Source of the DNA: Dickeya chrysanthemi NCPPB 402
GTDB taxonomy: Bacteria; Pseudomonadota; Gammaproteobacteria; Enterobacterales; Enterobacteriaceae
Direction: 5' to 3'
Assembly (NCBI RefSeq): GCF_000406105.1
Contig: NZ_CM001974.1
Coordinates: 62,001-126,000 of the forward strand
Length of the DNA stretch: 64,000 nucleotides
This document shows positions 48,432 to 57,088 of this stretch, in pieces (the stretch's first letter is position 1; every line of letters begins with the position of its first letter). The translations under genes and the position numbers were made by a program. The notes under the pieces were generated by a model. The model did no database searches and had not been told where the DNA came from. It saw only the letters and a program-made list of their open reading frames with translations.

Positions 48432-49079
48432 TTAGCAGCCGTCATGCTCTATCAGACTGGCGACACCATTGTCGACCTGAACTTGCGTATCAGGCGCTAC
48501 CCGCACTCTGGCACCGGTAGTCACGGTGCCGCTCAATTGCCGCACATGGCATAACCGCGCATCAACGCCCATGGCGATATTCACGACGGCTTCTTGTGCG
48601 GAAAAGGCTTTTTCATGGGAATTAAAGGCGGCGCCCATCGCCAGCGACAGGTCGAGCCGATGCGTCGTGCCTGCGATATTAAGGTCCGTGCCCATGCTGC
48701 CGTTGACGGTGAATGTATCGGGTGACACCGCACAGGCGGGAACGGCCATCTTAACCCCGGCTTGTGCTTTAACGGTATTGATCGGGGCGGCGACGGTGAT
48801 TCTGATCGTCGCGTCGTGATTACGCAGGATGCTGTCGTCGCTGGCGTGGTTTTCTATGATTAAACTTTGTCCCTGAGGGCGGATGACCAGCTTTTCCAGG
48901 ACATCCTGTCTGGCGCTGGTCTCCACGCGGTATCCATTACCGCAAACCAAAGTGACGTTAAGGCCACGGCTGACATCCAGTGTCGTAAAGGAGGGCACAT
49001 CCACGTTTTGCTGATTCGCCGGTGAACAGGCTACCGTCAATGGCAGCAACACCAGCGCGGAACAAAGCAGCGCTTTCAT
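48432..49079 (-). CDS. GIN-domain (DUF2807-like) lipoprotein
   Basis: A 215-residue secreted lipoprotein: MKALLCSALVLLPLTVACSPANQQ has a signal sequence and lipobox TVAC. The rest is a repetitive beta-strand pattern (SFTTLDVSRGLNVTLVCGNGYRVETSARQDVLEKLVIRPQGQSLIIE ... GTVTTGARVRVAPDTQVQVDNG) typical of the putative auto-transporter adhesin head GIN domain. The start at 49079 has the AAAGGAGAGAGGG tract upstream. It is convergent with the transferase gene (10 bp between stops) and 280 bp downstream of the biosynthetic run. Role unknown. Confidence 0.75.
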   Translation of the reverse strand: MKALLCSALVLLPLTVACSPANQQNVDVPSFTTLDVSRGLNVTLVCGNGYRVETSARQDVLEKLVIRPQGQSLIIENHASDDSILRNHDATIRITVAAPINTVKAQAGVKMAVPACAVSPDTFTVNGSMGTDLNIAGTTHRLDLSLAMGAAFNSHEKAFSAQEAVVNIAMGVDARLCHVRQLSGTVTTGARVRVAPDTQVQVDNGVASLIEHDGC

Positions 49080-49361
49080 CCCTCTCTCCTTTTTCCGTTG
49101 CGCTCCCTGCATGTCAAACCTGATATTCCTTATCAGGAGGGAACCCGCGGCCAGTCTGTCCTTGTCTGGCCATCCCGTCCGATTATTCGTCCATAGTATC
49201 GGGCGGGGCGGTTCGGTTACATCCTTGTCTCTTTATCGCCGGCATGCCGGTGAAAAGCTTTCCCTGATCACTATTATGCCTGGCGGAATAATCGATTGTT
49301 GTCTGAAATTGAGTGTTACCCTGATAAATGCGGCTAAATAATCGACATGACCGAAAAAGCG

Positions 49362-50312
49362 TCAGCCTGGCGTACCGGCGTAGCTTATCCGACAACTGCC
49401 GATCCAGGCTCCCAAACCGACGGATAGCATGATATGCGCCTTGCCGGAGCGAATCGCGGGCAGAGCGTCGGGCAGCAATAGTAGCGGATCGACGGTATAA
49501 CAGTGGCCGATATCCGGCATCAGGCCGAGCGCAATATTTTCCAATGGGTGGTGATGACGGCGGGAATAATTGAGCCAGCTTAACCGATTAACGTTATGGG
49601 GCAGCAGATACAAGTGACGTCGCTCTGCGTCGGTTTGCCGGGAAAGTGCGCCCCATAAGGCGGTATTGACCATGTCGTCGTGAGCCAGATAGAACGCCTT
49701 CAACTGCTCGTGACTGCCGTAAAATCCTTCATGAAACTCGGGACGTTGCGTCATAAAAACGGGGTCGAGTTGCAAACCGCCCGGTTCGGCTTCCAGCAAT
49801 AATGCGGCGAAGGCGTCACCAGCGAGTGAACAGCCAGGCACGTAACGTTCTTGTACCGGATAAGCGGCGAAAGTATCGCCGGCGATGATGACCACCCGTT
49901 CTGCCCGCTGTTGCGACAACAGTCGTTGCGCCAACCCTAATGCCCAGAACAACGTGGCGCAGTTTTGCTGGTCGAGTTCGTAACAGAGGGCTTGTGGATG
50001 AATAAACGGATGTTCACGGCCCAGTTGAGTCAACCAGGTGGACCGTTCCGCCGTCTGCATCGGCATCCCGTGTGCGTAAATCAGTACATCGGCCGGGCGC
50101 TCAGGGTGTGGCGACTGGCGTTGTAACTCACTGAGTAACCCGGAGAACACCGATGCCGGCGGTATGGCGCTATCCAACGCGGCGACCTGCTGAAAGCCGA
50201 ACAGTTGTGAGAAGACCCGTGCTTCTGATGCGCTGGCGCCTGCCGCATGGATAATTTCGCCGGCGCTCAACCGCCGCTCCGGTATCCAGGTGACGAAATG
50301 GGTCAGGCGCAC
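49362..50312 (-). CDS. KAS III-like enzyme of the Vfm locus
   Basis: A 316-residue thiolase-fold protein of FabH size. Nucleophile Cys lies in ELDQQNCATLFWALGLA (near 118) and His in LYLLPHNVNRLSWLNY (near 239). The third position (Asn in FabH, YGN) is IGHCYTVDP, so Asn is replaced by His, as in its neighbours. It starts with GTG at 50312 in TAGTG, overlapping the upstream stop by one base, so translation is coupled. It is the last gene of the 14-gene leftward run (vfmW if lettering follows order). It probably transfers or condenses a carrier-bound acyl group. Confidence 0.85.
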   Translation of the reverse strand: MRLTHFVTWIPERRLSAGEIIHAAGASASEARVFSQLFGFQQVAALDSAIPPASVFSGLLSELQRQSPHPERPADVLIYAHGMPMQTAERSTWLTQLGREHPFIHPQALCYELDQQNCATLFWALGLAQRLLSQQRAERVVIIAGDTFAAYPVQERYVPGCSLAGDAFAALLLEAEPGGLQLDPVFMTQRPEFHEGFYGSHEQLKAFYLAHDDMVNTALWGALSRQTDAERRHLYLLPHNVNRLSWLNYSRRHHHPLENIALGLMPDIGHCYTVDPLLLLPDALPAIRSGKAHIMLSVGLGAWIGSCRISYAGTPG

Positions 50313-51169
50313 TATTCCAACCCCTGTAGCGCGACGGCGCTGAGCGTATCCTGATGATGAACCAGCAGCAGATAATCGCAGCCTGGCTGATAATTTTCCG
50401 CCAGCGCGACGAAGGGGGCCGCACAAACCCGATGTGGATTGGTGGCGATACCGGTCATCGACGGCGGCAGTTCGGCCAGCAATAGCGGATCCGCCACGAC
50501 GCACAGGCGTTCTTGTTGCAGTTCAAAGCGCCGGCATAATGTATCGACGCTTTGCGTCAGCGTATCCGCCGTGTACTGAGGATGACGGCAAAAGCCCTGA
50601 TAATGCAGCGGGCGTTCATCACAGCAGACGGAAAACAGACAGGCATTATTCTCCGGCGCGAGCGAATCGAGCAGGGAAGAGTGATAAGGCAGATTGCTTT
50701 GATCGGCGATCAGCAATAGCGAATCGTGATTATCTTCCCGCTGGCAATTTGCGATGCTGGAGAGCGCAAACAGCGCGGCATCCGGCCCGCGATCGCTGAT
50801 GGTCAGCGCCAGACAAGCCGGTAGTCTGAGCTCCTCAATCACATAATTGATCACCGAACTGCCAAGATGCAGATCCGGCGTCCAGTGCGCCATAAGCACG
50901 CTGTCGATATGCGATAGATCATTTCTGGCCTGATACACCGGCAGCAACTGACTGATCATGTTGATGAAGGATGTCAGGTCGCCGGTTTGGCGACTGTGCT
51001 GCAGGTTGGCGAGCCTTTCATGCCAGTCAAGACCGTTGCTTTCGAAGAAACGGGAGGCATAGCTGTGCCAGTAATACTCCTGCGCCGGGCTTATCGCCTG
51101 CCGGGGCATGCTGGCTGGCGGTGTAAAGCTGCGATGCAGTATCGACCGTGGGTCAAGATACGTGGGCAC
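50312..51169 (-). CDS. KAS-like protein lacking the active-site cysteine (paralogue of 60534-61451)
   Basis: A 285-residue protein with no catalytic family I can name. Its middle part follows the KAS III N-terminal half: SVLMAHWTPDLHLGSSVINYVI, then ALTISDRGPDAALFALSSI, where FabH has its Cys loop. Here the Cys position is occupied by SDRG (125-128). A DSLLLIADQSNLPYH strand follows. Shared features with the gene at 60534-61451 (HWTPD, SDRG, LLLIADQ/LLMIADQ) show they are paralogues. It may be a non-catalytic partner of the adjacent KAS enzyme, to which it is coupled by a one-base overlap. Confidence 0.75.
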   Translation of the reverse strand: MPTYLDPRSILHRSFTPPASMPRQAISPAQEYYWHSYASRFFESNGLDWHERLANLQHSRQTGDLTSFINMISQLLPVYQARNDLSHIDSVLMAHWTPDLHLGSSVINYVIEELRLPACLALTISDRGPDAALFALSSIANCQREDNHDSLLLIADQSNLPYHSSLLDSLAPENNACLFSVCCDERPLHYQGFCRHPQYTADTLTQSVDTLCRRFELQQERLCVVADPLLLAELPPSMTGIATNPHRVCAAPFVALAENYQPGCDYLLLVHHQDTLSAVALQGLE

Positions 51170-52289
51170 AGACGCCTCCCCGGGCGGTATAGCAACGGAA
51201 ACTGTTCATCAGGTGAATATTGGCGGTGCCTTCCATGTATTCGAACGCCAGAGCATCACGACAGCGACGGCGCAGCGGCGCATCTTCCAGCCAGGCCTGC
51301 TCGCTCAACAGATGCGGCATACAGTGTGCTACCGTTTCCACGAACAGGGTACAGTGACGTTTTAGCTGGCTGGTGGTGTGATAGTGCGACTGGCCTGACT
51401 GATAACGTTCGGCAATGTCCGACAACTGCTGGCGCAGCAGATGGTAGGTGCGCCATTGTTGAGCGCGCCAGCGCTGCTGAACCGGGGTTAATGCCGTATT
51501 ATCCAGTACGTTGAGCAGTCCGTAGGCGGTACCGAGCGCCATGGCGCTAACCATAGGACGGTGGCGTTCAAAGACGTGCCCCAGTGCCGTCAGCCCCTGA
51601 TTTAACCCTTTACGGTCATAACCCAGAATATGCTCCGGCGTAACCGGTAGCCCATTGATCTCGATTTCCGTCAGGTTGGAACCCTGCAAGCCGAACTGCT
51701 GTAGCGGCGTGATCGTCATATGGGACGCCGCCTGCTCCGGCTCGACCATGACCAGCCGCTGGAAGTGGCCTTCACGAGCGAACACCAGACCGACCGACGC
51801 CAGTTGCGCGCCGCCGATGAATTTCTTGCGGGCATGCAGCACATAGCCGTTGTTGGTCGGCGTCAGTGACGAGGCGATAGATTGCGTGTCGGAGCCGACC
51901 TCAGGCTCGGTAACGGCAAAAAACGCCCAGCAGGGAGGATGAGTAAAGCGCGAAAAAAAGAACGCCTGCTGTTCCGGCGTGCCCAACGTCGTCACGGCTC
52001 GCGCCGACAACGATGCCCCGGGCAGCATCATGAGCCCGCTGGCATCAAAACGGCTCAGGTATTCCAGCATATCGATGTGATCGCTGTAGTGGCAGGCTTG
52101 ATAATCCCATTGCCGAAAAGGAATAAATTCAGTCGGGATACCGATATAAGCGATGGTATACAGCAATTCATCTTCGAGGCAGGACAGCGCCCGATGACGA
52201 TCGGATTCTACCTGACTGGCCGCATGCCGTAATTTTTCGCCCAATGCATCCAATTCTGTTAATACATTCCTGAATGTAAGCGCTTTCAT
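51153..52289 (-). CDS. acyl-CoA dehydrogenase-like flavoprotein of the Vfm locus
   Basis: A 378-residue FAD-dependent dehydrogenase that would desaturate a CoA- or carrier-bound acyl or aminoacyl group. The flavin region FFAVTEPEVGSDTQSIASSL and the family C-terminus LAFEYMEGTANIHLMNSF are clear. The start at 52289 (MKALTFRNVLTEL) has AGGACAGCTC upstream; the frame is open to 52529. It overlaps the next gene by 17 bp. In clusters with free adenylation and carrier proteins, such enzymes often act on carrier-bound amino acids, for example prolyl oxidation. Confidence 0.88.
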   Translation of the reverse strand: MKALTFRNVLTELDALGEKLRHAASQVESDRHRALSCLEDELLYTIAYIGIPTEFIPFRQWDYQACHYSDHIDMLEYLSRFDASGLMMLPGASLSARAVTTLGTPEQQAFFFSRFTHPPCWAFFAVTEPEVGSDTQSIASSLTPTNNGYVLHARKKFIGGAQLASVGLVFAREGHFQRLVMVEPEQAASHMTITPLQQFGLQGSNLTEIEINGLPVTPEHILGYDRKGLNQGLTALGHVFERHRPMVSAMALGTAYGLLNVLDNTALTPVQQRWRAQQWRTYHLLRQQLSDIAERYQSGQSHYHTTSQLKRHCTLFVETVAHCMPHLLSEQAWLEDAPLRRRCRDALAFEYMEGTANIHLMNSFRCYTARGGVCAHVS

Positions 52290-52389
52290 GAGCTGTCCTG
52301 TTAGTCGAGTCGCAAAACATACCATTCGCACGATAACTCTGTACCTTATCGGGAATCGCGGTGTTGTATTGTCCGGTATTGCAAAATGG

Positions 52390-53313
52390 TCAAATTTCAA
52401 GCAATAGCGACGAGTAGGTTGCGCCCAACCCGACGCTAACCAGCAACACGGTGTCGCCTTTTTGAAGGCGCTGCTGTTGCTGCAACTGATGCAAATTGAT
52501 GAATGGATCGGCGCCAAAGCAGTGCCCATAGCGCGGAACGTTTTCCAGAAAGATTTTTTCCCGTGGGAAGTTCATTAACTGCGCCAGTCGATGCCATGAC
52601 GAGAGGTTGACGTTATGTGGGGCAATCCAGTCGATACGGTCCATGGTGATGTCGGCTTTATCCAGCGCCGCCTGCAAGTGCTGACGGGTAAAATCGACAT
52701 AATGCTGCCCGAAGTCGGACGTTTCGTGTTCGTCGGCGCCTTTCTGGATGCTGAAGCGGCCATCCTGACCGGTATAACGACTGAGAATCGTGGGGCCGTT
52801 CCCCTGGCGGGCCAGCAATACCGCGCAGGCGGCTTCGCCCATCAGCGTGGTGTCTTTGATCATTTTGACCCTGGGATGGAACGCTTTCTCTCCGATCAGC
52901 ATCAGGCCGAAGCGGCCGGGTGAGAGCTGTTTCAGCAACCATTCCGCCGCAGTGAGCGGGGTGGCGCAGTGCCCCATGGTCAGGCTGGCAAACTCGGTGT
53001 GAGGAGAGAATCGGTCCAGCCAGGCGGGTTTCTGACTTACGGTTTCGAACACCCGCACACAAGGGACGGTATGGCAATGTACGACGTGGCTGATGGCGGC
53101 GAATGCCTGAGGCTGGTTGTGTTGCATCTGGTCGATGGCCGGCGTCAGCAGGTCGTCCAGCGTACCGGGGCCGCCGTGAAAACGGCGCAGCCCATGAAAA
53201 CGGTCGAACATGCGGATATCGAGTCGGCTCAGGCCGACTTCCTGCGCCACCTCGTCCAGTGACTGTATTTCCGGCGGGAATGCGATTTCTATCGCCTCAA
53301 GATGTCCTAGCAC
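52390..53313 (-). CDS. KAS III-like enzyme of the Vfm locus
   Basis: A 307-residue FabH-like protein. Nucleophile Cys is in SLTMGHCATPLTAAEWL (near 116), His in IAPHNVNLSSWHRL (near 234), and the FabH Asn position reads RYGHCFGADPFINL, again with His. GEKAFHPRVKMIKDTTLMGEAACAVLL matches the KAS III core. The start is a GTG at 53313 with CAGGA eight bases upstream. The same frame runs on to 53754 but overlaps the next gene. Probable acyl transfer or condensation step (vfmT by order). Confidence 0.85.
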   Translation of the reverse strand: MLGHLEAIEIAFPPEIQSLDEVAQEVGLSRLDIRMFDRFHGLRRFHGGPGTLDDLLTPAIDQMQHNQPQAFAAISHVVHCHTVPCVRVFETVSQKPAWLDRFSPHTEFASLTMGHCATPLTAAEWLLKQLSPGRFGLMLIGEKAFHPRVKMIKDTTLMGEAACAVLLARQGNGPTILSRYTGQDGRFSIQKGADEHETSDFGQHYVDFTRQHLQAALDKADITMDRIDWIAPHNVNLSSWHRLAQLMNFPREKIFLENVPRYGHCFGADPFINLHQLQQQQRLQKGDTVLLVSVGLGATYSSLLLEI

Positions 53314-53383
53314 AAGCGCGTTCCTGGCGGTTAGCGGGGTTGATAAGGGGAGAGCTGCGTGTCCGGCGTCGTGGCAAGAGGCA

Positions 53384-53917
53384 TCATGATAACGACGGAT
53401 TAGGGCTGGCGCGGGTAAACCGACAGTAATGATAGACGACCGGCCCGGCGTCGGCGCGCGGGCTGATGCGACGCAATGGGTCGTTGAGATAGAGCACGGC
53501 GCCATCGCGGTCCAGCAACGTGCAGGCCAGATCATGTTCGGCCAGCGGCCGGCCCTGAGCTTTGATACCCAGACTGTGATGAAAACCCGGTGCGGCATGG
53601 AGCAGGCTTTGCAGCAGCGGAGTACGAAACTGGAGCGGCGCGCTCTGATACTCGTACAACAGGGTGCTATTGACATGGCGGGCGCAAAAACGGCGACAGA
53701 GCGCGATAACTTCGTCGGCATGCAGGCCGGATTCATCACGATGTACCGGTTCATGCAGAAACCACGGCGTATCAGGGACGACGCGATTCAGAGCAAACCA
53801 GGGAGACAGCAAGGCATACTGACCTGCCGTCAGCGGTGTGGCGCGCGTTTCCACCGTCAGGCTACCGGTTTCCTGCGCGATGAGCGTGCCGGCGGAGGCG
53901 AGAACCGGGTCGGTCAC
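53384..53917 (-). CDS. uncharacterised protein of the Vfm locus
   Basis: A 177-residue soluble protein that I cannot place. It starts with GTG (MTDPVLASAGTLIAQETGSL), one base after the upstream dehydrogenase stop. A possible hot-dog-like pattern is a long central helix (HADEVIALCRRFCARHVN) followed by strands LLYEYQSAPLQFR and ACTLLDRDGAVLYLNDPLRRISP; that fold would suit a dehydratase or thioesterase, but no catalytic motif is clear. It sits between a dehydrogenase and a KAS-like enzyme in the tightly packed run (vfmS by order). Confidence 0.65.
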   Translation of the reverse strand: MTDPVLASAGTLIAQETGSLTVETRATPLTAGQYALLSPWFALNRVVPDTPWFLHEPVHRDESGLHADEVIALCRRFCARHVNSTLLYEYQSAPLQFRTPLLQSLLHAAPGFHHSLGIKAQGRPLAEHDLACTLLDRDGAVLYLNDPLRRISPRADAGPVVYHYCRFTRASPNPSLS

Positions 53918-53918
53918 G

Positions 53919-55052
53919 TTATACCCCGCGATAGCCGTGGTTAATCAGATGGATAAAGGTCGTGCCTTCGGTATATTCAAAGGCTTTTACATCGCGCCAG
54001 GCTTTTGCCAGGCGAGGATATTCGCCCATCGCCGCTGGTGGGGCATGATGAATGACGGCCATGACCACCTGTTCCGCCACCCGGGTGGCGGTGATTTTTG
54101 CCAGCCCGGCGTCGCGACCGCAGTTTTCACCCAGTTCAAAACGCTCGCAGACCATTCGAACCTGCGCCATGGCGGCTTGTAACTGTCGTCTGGCTTTCAT
54201 CAGCCAGGCGGCGCGCGGCGTGACCCAACGCTGCTGCAGAGCGAGATCCAGCGAAGAACGGGCGATGCCGAGTGCGATTGCGCCGACGCAAGGGCGCAAC
54301 GAGTCGAATGTTACCATGGCGGAACGGGCAAAACGCTCGGTGGGTTTCAGGTGCTGCCCCAGCAGAGCGCTGTCCGGCACGAACAGATCCCGAAAGGTCA
54401 GATGCGATACGTTGCAACCCGGTACGCCGTTGATCGGAATACGTTCGGCGAACACGCCGTGCTGATGGCGCGGCGAAAAGGTAAACACATTAATGCCGAG
54501 CGGGCCGGAGGCGGTACGGGCAAACAGGACGCCGGTATCGGCAATGACGCCGTTGCCAATCAGATACTTCTCGCCGTTGATCAACCAGCCGCCGTCCACC
54601 TTGATGGCGCTGGTCTGGATTTGTTGTGCGTCGCTGCCCACTTCCGGTTCGGTCATGGCAAAACAGCTCCAGGTTAACTCGCGAGTAAACTGGGAGAAGA
54701 ACGCCTCTCGCTGTTCCTGGCTGCCCATGCTCTCCACCACCAGCGCCGCCATACCCGGCCCCGGCGCGGCGAAGAGCAGGTTTGGATCGATATAACCGAA
54801 TGACTCATACGCCTCGCATCGCAGAGGCAACGGCAACGTCCTCAGGGCGACGCCTTGTTCTTCCAGCCAGCAGGTCGGCTGGTAGTCGGCCGGTACACCC
54901 AGCGTGTTGAGCATCGGCGCCAGTGAATACTGCGCCGTCAGACGCGCTTTCTCCGGTGCAATATCGATTTGTCCGCCAAGGTGGCGCCCCTCGGACTGCG
55001 TGTCTTCAATCAGGCGCTTTAGGGGCGAAAGGAAGAGGGCGTAATCATTCAC
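53919..55052 (-). CDS. acyl-CoA dehydrogenase-like flavoprotein of the Vfm locus
   Basis: A 377-residue second flavin dehydrogenase, parallel to the one at 51153-52289. Visible family segments: CFAMTEPEVGSDAQQIQTSAIK for flavin and substrate binding, GGWLINGEKYLIGNG, and C-terminal DVKAFEYTEGTTFIHLINHGYRG. It overlaps the VOC gene by 4 bp (ATGA) and is one base from the next gene. Two different dehydrogenases beside two adenylation enzymes suggest each activated building block has its own oxidase. That pairing is inference. Confidence 0.9.
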   Translation of the reverse strand: MNDYALFLSPLKRLIEDTQSEGRHLGGQIDIAPEKARLTAQYSLAPMLNTLGVPADYQPTCWLEEQGVALRTLPLPLRCEAYESFGYIDPNLLFAAPGPGMAALVVESMGSQEQREAFFSQFTRELTWSCFAMTEPEVGSDAQQIQTSAIKVDGGWLINGEKYLIGNGVIADTGVLFARTASGPLGINVFTFSPRHQHGVFAERIPINGVPGCNVSHLTFRDLFVPDSALLGQHLKPTERFARSAMVTFDSLRPCVGAIALGIARSSLDLALQQRWVTPRAAWLMKARRQLQAAMAQVRMVCERFELGENCGRDAGLAKITATRVAEQVVMAVIHHAPPAAMGEYPRLAKAWRDVKAFEYTEGTTFIHLINHGYRGV

Positions 55053-55480
55053 GCGGTTTCTCCTTGCGCGATCAGGCTGGTGCTGTCGGACATAATCTCC
55101 ATGATACCTGCCTCCGGTTTATACAGATGACTGGCCAGCGGCCCCTGTGGGTAGGCATGGAATGGACGGGTCAGCGCCAGCCAGCCATCAGCACGCAACT
55201 GCTGGTATTTCTGATTGAAATCATCCACTTCAAAGCAAATATGGTACGGCAGGCAATCCTTGTGCTCTTTGTCCAGCATACCGCTGAGCAGCCGGTTCTC
55301 CGGCAGCGGTTCCACCAGTTCGATTTGCATATCCTGGCGGGTGGTATTCATAAAGGTGACGTAAATCTGCTGAGCGCTGACTTTTTTGCGATGTACCGTG
55401 ATATGCGGGAAAAAAGCCGCCATCGCGGCGATAGTCGCCTCACTATCTCTGACGATGTATCCAAGATGGCTGAATTTCAT
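55049..55480 (-). CDS. VOC (glyoxalase/bleomycin resistance) superfamily protein
   Basis: A 143-residue metal-binding-fold protein. It has the two-repeat VOC layout with likely ligands in SHLGYIVRD (His5), IELVEP (Glu), LPYHICFEVDD (His) and GIMEIMS (Glu). Families of this type include epimerases, dioxygenases, lyases and resistance proteins. It is coupled to the following dehydrogenase by a 4-bp overlap. It may tailor the signal, for example by methylmalonyl-type epimerisation. A gap of 81 bp separates it from vfmP upstream. Confidence 0.82.
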   Translation of the reverse strand: MKFSHLGYIVRDSEATIAAMAAFFPHITVHRKKVSAQQIYVTFMNTTRQDMQIELVEPLPENRLLSGMLDKEHKDCLPYHICFEVDDFNQKYQQLRADGWLALTRPFHAYPQGPLASHLYKPEAGIMEIMSDSTSLIAQGETA

Positions 55481-55561
55481 GGTTTTTCTCCCGTCACTAC
55501 CGTTTGTAACAGACTACCGACGGCAACGGTTTTTTTTTATGCCTGCTTGCAGGTCGTAGCG

Positions 55562-57088
55562 CTATTTTGAGGAAGTGCTATCTGGAGCGGCGTCGGCTTC
55601 GACTTGTCGCATCAACGCCTGACGATCGGTTTTGCCGTGTAACGTCAGCGGAAAGGGGCCGGTGAAGTGAATGACGCGCGGCACCATATAAGCGGGTAGC
55701 CGTTGCGCCAGATCCCGCCGTAGGCCGATGCGTTTCTCGTGAGTATCGGATGATAAATGTACGAACAGCATCAACTCCGTTACGCGGTTATCCCGTTTCC
55801 CGACAATAACAGCCGCTTGTTGTACGTCGGTAAGTTGGTTGGCTATCGCTTCGATTTCGCCGGTTTCTATCCGGTTTCCCTGCCATTTTATCTGCCCGTC
55901 GTTGCGACCTTTAACAAACAGATTGCCTTGCGCATCCAGATAACCGAGGTCACCGGTATGGTAGCAGCGCCGACCGTGTCGCCAGCCAAAAAGGCGATTA
56001 CGCGGATCGGCTTCCGGTAAGTAGCCTGGGCTAATTTGGGGGCCGAACAGTACGATTTCGCCTGTCGTACCGGCAGGCAGCGGCTCACCGTGCTCATCAA
56101 CGATGATTGCCTTGCCGTTACCGCCGGCCGGACCAAGCGACAGGGGCGGTGCGCCGGCGAGAGTCTCTGGCGTTACGCGTGCGGCGTGCGTCATGCAGGT
56201 CGCTTCTGTTGGGCCATAACAGTGTAGTAAGGCGGTATGTGGAAAACGTTGCTGAAGTGTATGTACCAGCGGCGGCAACAGCGCTTCTCCACCGATAGCG
56301 ATGCAAGTCAGGTCGGGCAGCGTGTGTTGGTTGAAGTCAGGGTCTGAGCACATCAAATCAAGAAAGCCGGGGGTGGAAAACCAACTGTCGATCCGCAAGG
56401 CCGATTGCGTCAGCAGCGAGAGGTTTTTCCGTGGGCGGATATTATTGATATGGTCCAGCATGGCCAGCGTTTTACCCGTCGCCAGCGTCAGAAAAATATC
56501 CATAATGCCCAGATCGAACGACAAACAAGCGTGATTGACGTGTACGCCGCTTCTTTGCCCATGCAGGAGCGGCATTGCCCAGCGCGCCAACGCATCATAG
56601 TTGCCATGGGTAATTTTTACTCCTTTCGGTTCGCCGGTGCTGCCGGAAGTGGTCAAAATATAGAATACCTGCTCAGGCACCGCGCTGACCGGGCGACGAC
56701 GTGACGGCATGTCCGGCAGCGAAGCCGTAGCGAGCGTCGCGATGGATAACTGCGGTAGCGCCGTATGGGGCGGGAAGGTGAGCAACAACAGATCCGCCTG
56801 CGTCACGTCGATAATGTGGGCAAGACGAGCGGGCGGATTAGCGATATCGACGAAGGTGAACGGAATGGCTTCAAATGCGCAGGCCAGCATGGCTGCCGCC
56901 GCATCCAGTTGCTTGTGGCCGTAAATCATCGCGCAGTGTGGCTTGTGCTGTTGCAGCGCCTGCCGTATGCCTTCCACCCGGTATCCCAACTGCGCAAAGG
57001 TATAGCTGCCGCCGTCGTTGATGATGGCGAGGCGCTGCGGATTCTCCCGCATCCAGCTCTGGATAGGATTAAGAACTGACGAAAACAT
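55562..57088 (-). CDS. vfmP: stand-alone amino-acid adenylation enzyme (probable VfmP)
   Basis: A 508-residue ANL-family enzyme of the DltA/NRPS adenylation type, which would activate an amino acid as AMP ester and load a carrier protein. Core motifs are YILTTSGSTGEPKGV (A3), LLHCYGPTEAT (A5), RRCYHTGDLG (A7), GRNDGQIKWQGNRIETGEIE (A8) and TLHGKTDRQAL (A10, catalytic Lys). SFDLGIMDIF keeps the Asp that usually binds the alpha-amino group. It overlaps vfmO by 20 bp. VfmO and VfmP were, as I recall, reported as the specificity-determining adenylation proteins among Dickeya Vfm types. Confidence 0.85.
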   Translation of the reverse strand: MFSSVLNPIQSWMRENPQRLAIINDGGSYTFAQLGYRVEGIRQALQQHKPHCAMIYGHKQLDAAAAMLACAFEAIPFTFVDIANPPARLAHIIDVTQADLLLLTFPPHTALPQLSIATLATASLPDMPSRRRPVSAVPEQVFYILTTSGSTGEPKGVKITHGNYDALARWAMPLLHGQRSGVHVNHACLSFDLGIMDIFLTLATGKTLAMLDHINNIRPRKNLSLLTQSALRIDSWFSTPGFLDLMCSDPDFNQHTLPDLTCIAIGGEALLPPLVHTLQQRFPHTALLHCYGPTEATCMTHAARVTPETLAGAPPLSLGPAGGNGKAIIVDEHGEPLPAGTTGEIVLFGPQISPGYLPEADPRNRLFGWRHGRRCYHTGDLGYLDAQGNLFVKGRNDGQIKWQGNRIETGEIEAIANQLTDVQQAAVIVGKRDNRVTELMLFVHLSSDTHEKRIGLRRDLAQRLPAYMVPRVIHFTGPFPLTLHGKTDRQALMRQVEADAAPDSTSSK

